DNA of 64,000 nucleotides from Ureibacillus terrenus (GTDB taxonomy: Bacteria; Bacillota; Bacilli; Bacillales_A; Planococcaceae). The stretch covers positions 120,928 through 184,927 of the forward strand of contig NZ_VIGD01000005.1 of the NCBI RefSeq assembly GCF_006569205.1, in the 5' to 3' direction. Below, piece after piece: positions 17,812 through 27,124 of the stretch. Position numbers and translations under genes: made by a program. The first letter of the stretch is position 1. The number at the start of each line of letters is the position of its first letter. The notes below the pieces were generated by a model. It made no database searches. It saw only the letters and a program-made list of their open reading frames with translations, and was not told where the DNA came from.

Positions 17812-20184
17812 ATGTTCTCCATCTTCAAACACAAAGAAAAAACGGGCAAACGCGAATTAAGGCAATATTATCAAATCGTGGAAAAAATCAATCAACTTGA
17901 AAATAAATACTCATCCATGCCGGATGATGAACTTCGAAAGATGACGGGCCGCTTTAAAGAACTTCTGGCAAATGGCGCGCCGCTGTCAAGCATCATCCCT
18001 GACGCCTTCGCGGTCGTAAGGGAAGCTTCACGGCGGGTAATCGGCATGCGCCATTACGATGTGCAATTAATCGGCGGCCTCGTGCTGGCGGAAGGAAACA
18101 TCGCCGAAATGGCGACCGGCGAAGGGAAAACCCTGGTCGCTTCCCTTCCGTCCTATGTCAGGGCCTTGGAAGGAAAAGGCGTGCACGTCATTACGGTTAA
18201 CGACTACTTGGCAAAACGGGACTTCGAATTAATCGGGCAAATCCACCAATTTTTAGGATTAACCGTCGGATTGAATTTGCCTTCCATGGATACCGGGCAG
18301 AAGAAAAAAGCTTATCAGGCGGATATTACATACGGCATCGGCACCGAATTCGGTTTTGACTACCTGCGCGACAACATGGTTTACCAATTGGAAGATAAAG
18401 TGCAACGCCCTTATCACTTCGCCATCATTGACGAAGTGGATTCCGTACTGATCGACGAAGCGAAAACGCCGCTCATCATAGCCGGCAAAACACCTCCCCG
18501 GGAAGAACTGATCCGGACGGCTGCGGCGCTTGTCAAAACCTTTCAAAAGGACAAAGATTACGAATATGATCCGGAAACAAAGGCGGCCTCTTTGACCGAG
18601 CAAGGAATCGACAAAACGGAAGCGGCATTCGGCATCGATAATTTATACGACGTGGAAAATCAAGTCTTGTTCCACTATGTCATCCAGGCGGTCCGCGCCA
18701 AAGTCATGTTTCAACGGGACGTCGACTACATTGTGAAAGATGGGCAAATCAAGCTCATCGATATGTTTACGGGCCGCATCCTGGAAGGACGGGCCTTGTC
18801 CGACGGATTGCACCAGGCCATCGAAGCGAAAGAAGGGATGCCGCTCACCGACGAAAACAAAGTACAGGCCCATATCACCATCCAAAACTATTTCCGCATG
18901 TACCCCATCCTTTCCGGAATGACCGGCACCGCGAAAACACAGGAAAAGGAATTCCTAGAAGTGTACAACATGCGCGTTGTCCAAATCCCGACCAACCGAC
19001 CGGTCATCCGGATCGACCATCCGGACATCGTTTTCGAAACGCGGGAGGCAAAATACGAATATGTCGCCCAGGAAGCGAAAAGATGCCAAACAAAGGGGCA
19101 ACCCGTCCTGATCGGCACAACTTCCATTCTACAATCCGAAGAATTGGCAAAATATCTTGATAAACACCACATCGGCTATCAATTGCTGAACGCCAAAAAC
19201 GCCGAGCAGGAAGCGGAACTAATTGCCCGGGCCGGCCAAAAAGGGCAAGTTACGGTTGCCACCAATATGGCCGGCCGGGGGACGGACATCAAGCTGGGCG
19301 AAGGTGTGGCGGAATTGGGCGGACTGTACGTCATCGGCACCGAAAAACATGAAAGCCGCCGGATCGATCTTCAACTTCGGGGCCGTTCCGGACGCCAAGG
19401 CGACCCCGGGGAATCCCGGTTCATTCTCTCGCTCGAGGACGAGATGCTGCAGCGCTTTGCGGCAGAAGACGTGGAAAAATTTATAAAAAAAATGGTGACC
19501 GACGAGAAACGGCAAATTCTGAACAAAGAGGTGCGGGAACTGGTCGGCCGCACCCAACAAATCGTCGAAGGCCTGCAATTCACCATCCGCCAATATAACC
19601 TGCAGCTGGACAACGTCATCAATGAGCATCGAAACCTCATCTATGCTCTAAGGGATCGGGTGCTGCAAAAAGAATCCCTTGTCGGCGCATTGCTCAAAAT
19701 GCTTTCTGATACAATCGAATTCGCGGTGCGCGAACATTGCGCCGATGAAATGGACCGCGCTGAATGGAGATTTGACGAAATCGAACACACCTTAAACGCT
19801 TTCTTCCTGGAAAACATCGCGCTTGATCGCTCAGCGTCAAAAACAAAACAAATTTTTGACCAGGTGGAATCCGGACGTTTACAATTGCAAAACTGGATCC
19901 AATCCTTTGAACGGGATGAAGAATTCCTGAACATCTCCCAGCCCGTCATCCTGAGATTGATCGATGACATGTGGACCAATCACCTGACCCAAATGACATA
20001 TCTGAAGGAAGGAATCGGGCTGCGCAGCTACCAGGGAGAAGATCCGATGCAAGTCTATCAGCAAGAAGGAATTAAATTATTCGCAAAAAATTTACAAAGG
20101 CTTCGGCGTCAAATTTTGGAAGAATCGGTATCGTTGATGAAAACCCTCCGAAATGAAGGACAAAAGGCAAATCCTGTCCAATAA
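17812..20184 (+). CDS. secA2: Accessory preprotein translocase ATPase SecA2
   Basis: SecA2 is a second SecA motor that exports a subset of proteins, including S-layer and SLH proteins in Bacillus anthracis. The 790-residue protein has the DEAD motor with Walker A MATGEGKTLVA (near residue 104), IIDEVDSVLIDEAKTPLII, the preprotein cross-linking domain and the second motor domain (NMAGRGTDIKLG, LRGRSGRQGDPG). It ends without the Cys-rich zinc tail of housekeeping SecA. The ATG follows GAGGAG. Its nearness to csaB and many SLH genes suggests it serves the cell-surface set encoded here. Confidence 0.93.
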   Translation: MFSIFKHKEKTGKRELRQYYQIVEKINQLENKYSSMPDDELRKMTGRFKELLANGAPLSSIIPDAFAVVREASRRVIGMRHYDVQLIGGLVLAEGNIAEMATGEGKTLVASLPSYVRALEGKGVHVITVNDYLAKRDFELIGQIHQFLGLTVGLNLPSMDTGQKKKAYQADITYGIGTEFGFDYLRDNMVYQLEDKVQRPYHFAIIDEVDSVLIDEAKTPLIIAGKTPPREELIRTAAALVKTFQKDKDYEYDPETKAASLTEQGIDKTEAAFGIDNLYDVENQVLFHYVIQAVRAKVMFQRDVDYIVKDGQIKLIDMFTGRILEGRALSDGLHQAIEAKEGMPLTDENKVQAHITIQNYFRMYPILSGMTGTAKTQEKEFLEVYNMRVVQIPTNRPVIRIDHPDIVFETREAKYEYVAQEAKRCQTKGQPVLIGTTSILQSEELAKYLDKHHIGYQLLNAKNAEQEAELIARAGQKGQVTVATNMAGRGTDIKLGEGVAELGGLYVIGTEKHESRRIDLQLRGRSGRQGDPGESRFILSLEDEMLQRFAAEDVEKFIKKMVTDEKRQILNKEVRELVGRTQQIVEGLQFTIRQYNLQLDNVINEHRNLIYALRDRVLQKESLVGALLKMLSDTIEFAVREHCADEMDRAEWRFDEIEHTLNAFFLENIALDRSASKTKQIFDQVESGRLQLQNWIQSFERDEEFLNISQPVILRLIDDMWTNHLTQMTYLKEGIGLRSYQGEDPMQVYQQEGIKLFAKNLQRLRRQILEESVSLMKTLRNEGQKANPVQ

Positions 20185-20188
20185 ACGG

Positions 20189-20232
20189 AAACTCCGCACA
20201 GATCAAGAATGGTTTCTGTGCGGAGTTTTATT
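20189..20232 (+). terminator. Terminator of secA2
   Basis: AAACTCCGCACAGA (20189-20202) pairs with TCTGTGCGGAGTTT (20215-20228), followed by T-rich sequence. Confidence 0.85.
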
Positions 20233-20477
20233 TTGGCGAATGGACAAGCGTCCGGTATAAATTGTTTTCATCCGGAGAAAATACCACTGCCGGAGCGCAA
20301 AATTTCCGGGAACTATAAAACCTTCCAATTGGTGATGACGTTCCTATTTATAAATCTAAAAAAATTATTTGTTTTTTGCGACAATATATGATAGAATTCG
20401 ACAATGTTGGCGTTCGAATTATTAATTTTTTTTGAAATTTTTCTCTATTTTAAAAACACTGAAGGAGAACAGTCATC

Positions 20478-21815
20478 ATGGAAAATTTGGGAAGTTTTGT
20501 GAAGGACAATATAGCGGTCGGGTTTATGTTGTTCGCTCTGTTTTTAGGAGCCGGTAATATAATTTTTCCTCCCCTGTTAGGACAACAGGCGGGTGAACAC
20601 ATTGTTCCCGCCATGCTCGGATTCCTGATTACGGGTGTGGGCCTGCCGCTTACCGGCATTGTTGCAGTGGCGAAAAACGGCGGGGACTTCCAGCAAATCG
20701 CAAGCCGCATTCACCCGTTGTTCGGAGTAATTTTTACATCCATCGTGTATTTATCCATCGGACCGCTATTTGCGATTCCCCGTACAGGAGCGGTTACATA
20801 TGAAATCGGGATTGCCCCATTCTTGTCGAAAGAAGCGGTGGAAAGCTGGGTTCCTTTATTTATCAGTTCTTTTGTCTTTTTTGCCATCAGCTTATATTTG
20901 GCATTAAATCCAACAAAACTGGTGGACCGCATCGGGAAAATATTGACACCTGCATTGCTGATTGTCATCGTACTGCTCGCGGTAAAAAGCATCATTACAC
21001 CGATGGGTTCCGTTCAGGAAGCACAAGGGGATTACATTTCAAATGCCTTTTCGAGAGGATTCGTGGAAGGCTACTTGACAATGGACATGCTCGCTTCCCT
21101 GGTGTTCGGCATCGTCGTGTTGCAGTCCATCCAGGCAAAAGGCATCATGAATCTCGCAAAACAAGTGACCATCACGATTTTCGCGGGAATTGTCGCGGCG
21201 CTCGGACTTGCTTTCGTCTACATTTCTCTATCCTGGATCGGCGCCTCCAGCCCGGCGGCAATCGGGTATTTTGAAGAGGGCGGAAGCGTCATCTCGGCCG
21301 CGGCTAATGCATTGTACGGCAGCGCGGGCAGCATCATCCTGTCACTCATTATTATTCTTGCCTGCATCACGACTTCCGTAGGTTTGATTACGGCAAACGC
21401 TACGTATTTCGCGAAATTATTCCCGAAACTTTCTTATAAAATGTTGGTCGCGGTTTTTACGGTATTCTCTTTCATCATTTCCAATTTCGGATTGGCGAAA
21501 TTAATCAGCATCACATTGCCGGTTTTATTAATCATTTATCCCATTGCCATCGTCCTGATGTTTATGATCATGTTCGATAAAGCGTGGAACCGGGAACCGA
21601 TTGTTTATGTCTTCCCATTAATCGCCACCGCTTTCGTCAGCCTGTACGATGGATTGAAACAGGCGGGATTGGAAATCGGCTGGTATCAAAAGATAGTAAG
21701 CTCCCTTCCGCTTGCGGAACAGAGCCTGGGTTGGGTCATCCCCGCCCTTGCCGCACTGGCGATCGGATGGATCATTCAATTGCTGATAAAACCGGCGAAA
21801 AAAACTGCCGATTAA
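20478..21815 (+). CDS. brnQ: Branched-chain amino acid carrier BrnQ
   Basis: BrnQ (LIVCS family) imports leucine, isoleucine and valine with sodium or protons. The 445-residue protein has about 12 membrane segments and the family N-terminus GFMLFALFLGAGNIIFPPLLG. The ATG follows GAAGGAGAACAGTCATC. A promoter-like pair TTGTTT/TAGAAT with 17-bp spacing lies near 20368-20396, and an AT-rich, weakly CodY-like stretch near 20428-20442 has about four mismatches to the consensus, so CodY control is only suggested. Confidence 0.93.
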   Translation: MENLGSFVKDNIAVGFMLFALFLGAGNIIFPPLLGQQAGEHIVPAMLGFLITGVGLPLTGIVAVAKNGGDFQQIASRIHPLFGVIFTSIVYLSIGPLFAIPRTGAVTYEIGIAPFLSKEAVESWVPLFISSFVFFAISLYLALNPTKLVDRIGKILTPALLIVIVLLAVKSIITPMGSVQEAQGDYISNAFSRGFVEGYLTMDMLASLVFGIVVLQSIQAKGIMNLAKQVTITIFAGIVAALGLAFVYISLSWIGASSPAAIGYFEEGGSVISAAANALYGSAGSIILSLIIILACITTSVGLITANATYFAKLFPKLSYKMLVAVFTVFSFIISNFGLAKLISITLPVLLIIYPIAIVLMFMIMFDKAWNREPIVYVFPLIATAFVSLYDGLKQAGLEIGWYQKIVSSLPLAEQSLGWVIPALAALAIGWIIQLLIKPAKKTAD

Positions 21816-21822
21816 AATGAAT

Positions 21823-21863
21823 GGGCTCAACGGAAAAGTTTTCTTTTCCGTTGAGCCCTTTTT
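21823..21863 (+). terminator. Terminator of brnQ
   Basis: GGGCTCAACGGAAAA (21823-21837) pairs with TTTTCCGTTGAGCCC (21844-21858), followed by TTTTT. Confidence 0.88.
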
Positions 21864-21892
21864 GTGCAAACAGGAACAAGGACAGATAGATT

Positions 21893-22490
21893 CCCTCTTG
21901 GGCACTTACACTTTCCTCTTGGGCGTATAGGATTCCTCCTTGGGTACTTCCATTCTCCTTTTGGGCAGTTGGGGTTCCAACTTGGGCAAATATGCCCCTC
22001 TCTTGGGCAGATACGGTTCCAACTCGGGCGCTTGCTGTTTTCCCTTGGGCGGTTAGGGCCGATCTTGGGCTCCTATGCCAAGCTCTTGGGCAGATACGGT
22101 TCCAACTTGGGCGCTTGTAGTTTTCCCTTGGGCGGTTAGAGGCCAATCTTGGGCTCCTACGCCTCTCTCTTGGGCAGATACGGTTCCAACTTGGGCGCTT
22201 GCTGTTTTCCCTTGGGCGGTTAGAGGCCAATCTTGGGCTCCTATGCCTCTCTCTTGGGCAGATACGGTTCCAACTCGGGCGCTTGTAGTTTTCCCTTGGG
22301 CGGTTAGAGGCCAATCTTGGGCTCCTACGCCAAGCTCTTGGGCGGATACGATCCCAACTTAGGCAATTAGGATTTTCCCTTGGCCAGATAGGCTCCGCTC
22401 TTGGGCATTTGAGCCGGCTTCTTGGGCACTGAAGATTCCTCTTTGGCTTTCCCGCTTTCTGTTTTCGCACCAACCCCTTGGGCAAATAAT
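21893..22490 (+). repeat. 21-bp tandem array C with 84-bp higher-order units
   Basis: About 27 units of 21 bp with core CTTGGGC. From about 22080 to 22340 four distinct monomers repeat in fixed order (ending ..GATACGGTTCCAA, ..GCTTGTAGTTTTCC, ..GGTTAGAGGCCAAT and ..CTCCTACGCCTCT), making an 84-bp higher-order unit present about three times and nearly identical between copies. The remainder to 22882 (S41 protease leader) shows no gene. Confidence 0.92.
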
Positions 22491-22882
22491 GTCCCCCATA
22501 TCGTCTTCCCGCGCTATTTCCGGCAGATGGCGGACTTCTCCGCAATGAACCGAATTTTCCGGGAAAATAAAGGATTGATTATTTTATCGGGGGACGGTTT
22601 TTTTCGTTTTAATCCGGCTGACTTGTACATATGTTGTACAAAGATGAAAATCTTCTTAGGCATTTCTGTACATATTCTTCCATTCCCTTCCTTTTCTCCG
22701 TTGACGACGTTGAAAGCACTTTGCAGATCCGCTCGCTGTTGTGAAGGGCAAATCCTGTTTCCCCACAGACATTCCCCTTCACCTTTCGGAACATAAAACC
22801 GGCAATTTCATAAAAACAATCAATGCTACTATCTTCCCATCTTGCCAATAATTATCCATTTCAGAAAGAAGAGGTGTATCTG

Positions 22883-24319
22883 ATGAAAAAAGCGCTTCCT
22901 TTCGTTTCCCTGCTATTATTTTTATTATTCATTCCGCATCGAGCAGAGGCTGCCGCCATTTTGCAGGAAATTAAAGACATCATCAAAACCGAATATATCG
23001 GAGAAATCAGAGGAAATCCCGATCAGGCAGCGAGCATCGAGGAAGTCATGAACATGCTGGATCCGTATTCCAACTATTACAGCGCCGAAACGTTTAATTA
23101 CTACTTTAACCTTCTGGACATGAAGCAAATCGGGATTGGGGTCGTCATCGAGCAGCATGATCAAGGCTTATTGGTTACCAACGTATTTGAACACGGAAGC
23201 GCCTTTGAACAGGGGCTGGAAGCGGGGGACATCATCACCAAAGTGGATTCGGTCCCGCTCAGAGGAAAATCCCTTGAAGAGGGACATGCATTATTGTTGG
23301 GCGATGAAAATACCATGGTCACTCTCGAAATTTTGAAAGCCAATGGTACAACCCTTGTCAAAACGTTGACCCGCAAACCGTTTTATTTGCCGAACGCGAC
23401 AGGCCGCCTCCTTTACGGCAATATCGGTTACATACAGCTTCAGTCCTTTTCAGCGGATGCGGCTGATCTGATCAGAAAACAATATGAAAAATTGAAAAGG
23501 CTGGGGGCTTCCTCCTTCATTCTGGATCTGCAAAATAACGGGGGCGGCTACGTCCAATCCGCGGAAGAAGTGATCGCTTTATTCCGGGATGCAAAACACG
23601 CCTATCGGGTAAAATACAGCGAAGCCAATACGGAATACTATTTGCACTACGGCCCCGAAAAATCCAAATACCAGCTCCATCCCGACGGTACGCTTCTTGT
23701 AAACTTGCCCGACACGGTGCAGCCGATATTCGACCGATCCACCAAAATCCTTGTCAACCGGTATAGCGCGAGCGCCTCCGAAATGACAGCCGCCGCCGCA
23801 AAAGACTATGACGCGGCAGTAATCTATGGAGAAAACACCTTCGGAAAAAGCACAATGCAGGGGTTCTACCCATTATCCGATGGCAGCTATTTAAAATTGA
23901 CGATCGGCGAATTCTTCGGACCAAAAGGGACAATGATCCGCGCTTCGGGGGTCACGCCGGATATCCAAACCGGTTCCAATCCAATCTATCAGGCCCATTA
24001 CGATGCCATCGCCGAACAGCTCGTCGCCTACAGGGAAATGCGGGCTTTAACGGGCGTTCCGACGAACAATACCTTTAAAATCACGTTGAACCGCCCGCCC
24101 GGAACACTCAATGAAAATGACGTCGAATTGGTGGCGTTGGGAGGCAAAAAAGTGGACGTCGCCTTGTCGAAGAACGGCAACCAATTGTTCGTCACGCCAA
24201 AGCGTCCATTAAATCCGGGAAGCGAGTACATGCTGATCATCCATCCGACATTGAAGGACCGACAAAACCGTCCATTGGAAAAGGGGGCCTATATGCGCGT
24301 CACGGTGAAAAATCAATAA
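22883..24319 (+). CDS. Secreted S41 family (CtpA-like) PDZ protease
   Basis: This 478-residue precursor has a Sec signal peptide (MKKALPFVSLLLFLLFIPHRAEA), a PDZ domain (residues about 85-165) and an S41 tail-specific protease domain. The catalytic Ser is in NRYSASASEM and the general-base Lys in ENTFGKSTMQ, both conserved. The last 90 residues look like an Ig-like bacterial fold (FKITLNRPPGTLNEND onwards). It probably cuts extracellular or envelope proteins. The ATG at 22883 follows AGAGGTG. Whether it processes the SLH proteins is unknown. Confidence 0.88.
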   Translation: MKKALPFVSLLLFLLFIPHRAEAAAILQEIKDIIKTEYIGEIRGNPDQAASIEEVMNMLDPYSNYYSAETFNYYFNLLDMKQIGIGVVIEQHDQGLLVTNVFEHGSAFEQGLEAGDIITKVDSVPLRGKSLEEGHALLLGDENTMVTLEILKANGTTLVKTLTRKPFYLPNATGRLLYGNIGYIQLQSFSADAADLIRKQYEKLKRLGASSFILDLQNNGGGYVQSAEEVIALFRDAKHAYRVKYSEANTEYYLHYGPEKSKYQLHPDGTLLVNLPDTVQPIFDRSTKILVNRYSASASEMTAAAAKDYDAAVIYGENTFGKSTMQGFYPLSDGSYLKLTIGEFFGPKGTMIRASGVTPDIQTGSNPIYQAHYDAIAEQLVAYREMRALTGVPTNNTFKITLNRPPGTLNENDVELVALGGKKVDVALSKNGNQLFVTPKRPLNPGSEYMLIIHPTLKDRQNRPLEKGAYMRVTVKNQ

Positions 24320-24327
24320 TAAAAAAT

Positions 24328-24386
24328 AGAGTCATATTTATTTCTTCTGAACATTTTAGAAGAAAATAAATAATGACTCTTTTTAT
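24328..24386 (+). terminator. Terminator of the S41 protease gene
   Basis: A long stem (AGAGTCATATTTATTTCTTCT with its complement ending at 24380, small bulges) is followed by TTTTTATTT. Confidence 0.8.
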
Positions 24387-24478
24387 TTAGAAAAATCCAT
24401 GCAAGTTCTTCCCGTACTTTTTTCACCGGACCGATATATTAATCTTTTCACCATATGAATAGTATTAACTTGCTAAAA

Positions 24479-25057
24479 TCATGATTTGCAGACGGCGGTT
24501 TTGGGGAAATACACGTTGATGATTTCGGAAGCCAGCTGCTCAGGCTCTTTTTCTTTTGTAAACAACAACATCAATGTGACACGTTCAATGGCGCCGACAA
24601 GGCTGTGGGCAAAAATGCGGGGATCATGCTCCGAAAATTCGATCCGCTCCGCCAACAATTCTTCGAGCACTTTTGAAAACTTGGCTTTCAATTCTTCCGA
24701 TTCTTCCGCCTGATAAAAACCGATTTTCGTCAAATAGGGGTTGCTTGCAAAGTATTGAAAAAGGACGGTTAAATGTCTATGTAAAAGATCAATCAAATTG
24801 CCGCCTTTCGCTTCCTCTTTCAAACGGTCGAGATTTTCCAAAAAGCTGTTTTTAAATTGCAAGATTAAATCCCGATAAAGCGATTCTTTATTCTCAAAAT
24901 ACAGATAAAATGTAGGTTGTGTTAAATTCGCAGCCTTCACGATGTCGCTGATTTTCGTCTTATGGTATCCATATTTTGAAAATAATTCAGTGGCGATATC
25001 CAACAGCAGCTTCTTGCTTTTTTCGCCGCTGGAATTGACTCTTCTACCTCTAGGCAA
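24479..25057 (-). CDS. TetR family transcriptional regulator
   Basis: This roughly 192-residue repressor has a TetR N-terminal DNA-binding domain (LLLDIATELFSKYGYHKTKISDIVKAANLT, then QPTFYLYFENKESLYRDLI) and a helical ligand-binding C-terminal domain. The regulated gene is not evident; no transporter sits next to it. A TTG at 25057 has a well-spaced GGAGGG; an ATG five codons upstream (25072) has AAGGA directly abutting it. The TTG start is preferred but uncertain. Confidence 0.85.
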   Translation of the reverse strand: MPRGRRVNSSGEKSKKLLLDIATELFSKYGYHKTKISDIVKAANLTQPTFYLYFENKESLYRDLILQFKNSFLENLDRLKEEAKGGNLIDLLHRHLTVLFQYFASNPYLTKIGFYQAEESEELKAKFSKVLEELLAERIEFSEHDPRIFAHSLVGAIERVTLMLLFTKEKEPEQLASEIINVYFPKTAVCKS

Positions 25058-25588
25058 TATGCTTCCCTCCATTCCTTAGTCATCCTGTCAAAGTATTTTC
25101 ATTATATAGTAAAAATTGTTTGAACTAAAGGAGATTATCATAATAATACAAATTTCTCTCAAAAAAGTAGGCTGAACTGTATAAAATAGATTTTTTTACA
25201 GTAAATAATTCGGAAAAAAGGAAAAAGAAGTTATTAGGTGAAAAGTTTTACACATACGGAATAATTTCTTGTTGCTCATTGCATAAATTTGATATTTTTG
25301 ATTTATATATTAGTCGCCCGTCAATTTGATTTTTTTCATTTACTACTCTGGGCTCTTTTTTTATATCGGCATTGCCGGCCAATCCTCCATTATTCCAATA
25401 GTATTTTTTTGATATATTTTTATTTTACAGAAAAATATTACAATATCTATTAATTTAATAGGGGTATTTATTGAATCAAATTGACAGAGCCCATTTCCGA
25501 TAAAAAAAATCACCCAATTAGGTCCAATTGGGTGATTTTTTCTTTCCGCTTATTTCTTTTTGGAGAGGGAGACGATTATCGTACTATA
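25058..25588. other. AT-rich intergenic region with permuted inverted motifs
   Basis: This stretch has lower G+C than its surroundings. GTCAATTTGATT (25320-25331) and TGGGCTCT (25349-25356) recur inverted as AATCAAATTGAC (25474-25485) directly followed by AGAGCCCA (25486-25493). This might be the scar of a small mobile element. No gene was found. Confidence 0.4.
25505..25542. terminator. Bidirectional terminator downstream of murJ
   Basis: AATCACCCAATT (25508-25519) pairs with AATTGGGTGATT (25526-25537); A-rich and T-rich tails flank both sides. Confidence 0.82.
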
Positions 25589-27124
25589 TTACTTATTTCC
25601 AACTACTTTTGTTTTTATCCGTTTAAAATATTCTTCCGCCTCTTTTATTCCGAACAATAAGTACAGGCCGATCGTACTTGCGCCGAAGACGGCGGCGCCA
25701 GCGCCAAATGTGATCCACTTGTATCCGAAAACCAGATATTGATTCGCCAAATAAGTAATGACCCCGATCAGGATGATGGAAATGAAAAGCTTGGCCGAAT
25801 CCAGCAATTTTTGGCCTTTGCCGACTTTCAACCCGTATTTGAAATGGGCGTAAACCATCAATAACAACGTGTTGCAGCCGGAGCTGATCAAAGTTCCCCA
25901 GGCAATGGAGGAAACTCCGGCGGAATCGGCAAGCAAGTACATAACGGCAATATTGATAATAAAAACATTGATAATGCTGAAAATGACCGGCGCGTAAGAA
26001 TCCCCTTTCGCATAATAAAAGCGGGTGATGTAGGAATTGGCCGCAAGGAAAAACATCGACAAAACGAAGATTTTCAATACCGGCGCGGTCAATTTTGTGC
26101 CTTCTGCCGTAAAGTTTCCATACTCAAAGATCACCTGGATAATGTTTTCCGCATAAAAAAACGAAAAGAGGGAAACGGGCACCATCAGCATCAGCAAGTA
26201 GCGCAATCCCCTGCTGTATAAGCTTGTTATGGATTCGACATCATTTTCCGCTTCTTTCCTGCTCAAAATCGGATAAATGACCGTCGACACCGCCGTAATT
26301 AAAATGGTCTGCGGAAATTGGGTCAATCTCGATGCATAGTTTACGACGGAAATCGCGCTTTCCCCGAATCCCAAATACTGCGCGAAAATCCGCTGCAACA
26401 CCGCATAGATTTGAACCGTTCCGCCGCCAATCATGATTGGCAGCACCATGATCCATAAATCCTTCGTGGCCGCATTCCGCTTAAAAGAAAGGCCGACGGG
26501 ATGCGAACCCAGCTTGCGGTAGCCGTCGACAAGGAAATAGATCATGATGGCGGCGCTGGCCATCGCGCTGATTCCGTAAGCAATCGGTCCGAAGACAAAC
26601 GAAAGGGCGACCGCAATCGCCAAAAACGCGATATTGTAGATTAAAATCGAAACGCTGGATAAATGAAACTTATTATGGATGTTTAATAAGCTGCTGTAGT
26701 AGGATGCGAGAATCAAGAAAATCGATGAAGGCATCATCCAATAAAACAAATGTTTCGTCAATTGAATCGCTGACGGGTTAACATTTTCATCGTTCTCAAA
26801 TAACTTGTTCACAATCGGATCGGTGAATAAAAGCATGATTGCCGTCATCAGCATGGCGGTTGACAAAACAATGGTAAACGACTGTTTTACAAACTCCGCT
26901 TTATCGGTCGTTCTTCTGCTATAAATCGAAATGACCGCCGTCGCAAACGCGCCGCCGACGACCAAATATAAAAAGTTCGGCACCATATAGGCCATGAAGA
27001 TGCTGTCTGCCGCATACGAAAATCCGTACTGGTAGCCGACGACCATTTCCCGCAAAAATCCGAAAATCCGGGCGGCGATATTGATGATCGCCACCGCTCC
27101 GACGACTTTTAAAAATTTATTCAT
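25589..27124 (-). CDS. murJ: MurJ-like lipid II / polysaccharide flippase
   Basis: This 511-residue polytopic protein of the MOP/MVF family has about 14 membrane segments. MurJ flips lipid-linked peptidoglycan precursor; some paralogues move other undecaprenyl-linked sugars. The N-terminus (AARIFGFLREMVVGYQYG) carries the conserved FGFxRE-type motif. The ATG at 27124 overlaps the end of the upstream glycosyltransferase gene by 8 bp, with a GGGGGG ribosome-binding site. The operon context (glycosyltransferase, csaB) leaves open a role with secondary wall polysaccharide rather than lipid II. Confidence 0.82.
   Translation of the reverse strand: MNKFLKVVGAVAIINIAARIFGFLREMVVGYQYGFSYAADSIFMAYMVPNFLYLVVGGAFATAVISIYSRRTTDKAEFVKQSFTIVLSTAMLMTAIMLLFTDPIVNKLFENDENVNPSAIQLTKHLFYWMMPSSIFLILASYYSSLLNIHNKFHLSSVSILIYNIAFLAIAVALSFVFGPIAYGISAMASAAIMIYFLVDGYRKLGSHPVGLSFKRNAATKDLWIMVLPIMIGGGTVQIYAVLQRIFAQYLGFGESAISVVNYASRLTQFPQTILITAVSTVIYPILSRKEAENDVESITSLYSRGLRYLLMLMVPVSLFSFFYAENIIQVIFEYGNFTAEGTKLTAPVLKIFVLSMFFLAANSYITRFYYAKGDSYAPVIFSIINVFIINIAVMYLLADSAGVSSIAWGTLISSGCNTLLLMVYAHFKYGLKVGKGQKLLDSAKLFISIILIGVITYLANQYLVFGYKWITFGAGAAVFGASTIGLYLLFGIKEAEEYFKRIKTKVVGNK

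Noticed and set aside
17812..20184. Housekeeping SecA assignment
   Set aside because: Shorter than SecA1, lacks the C-terminal zinc tail and sits with S-layer-related genes.
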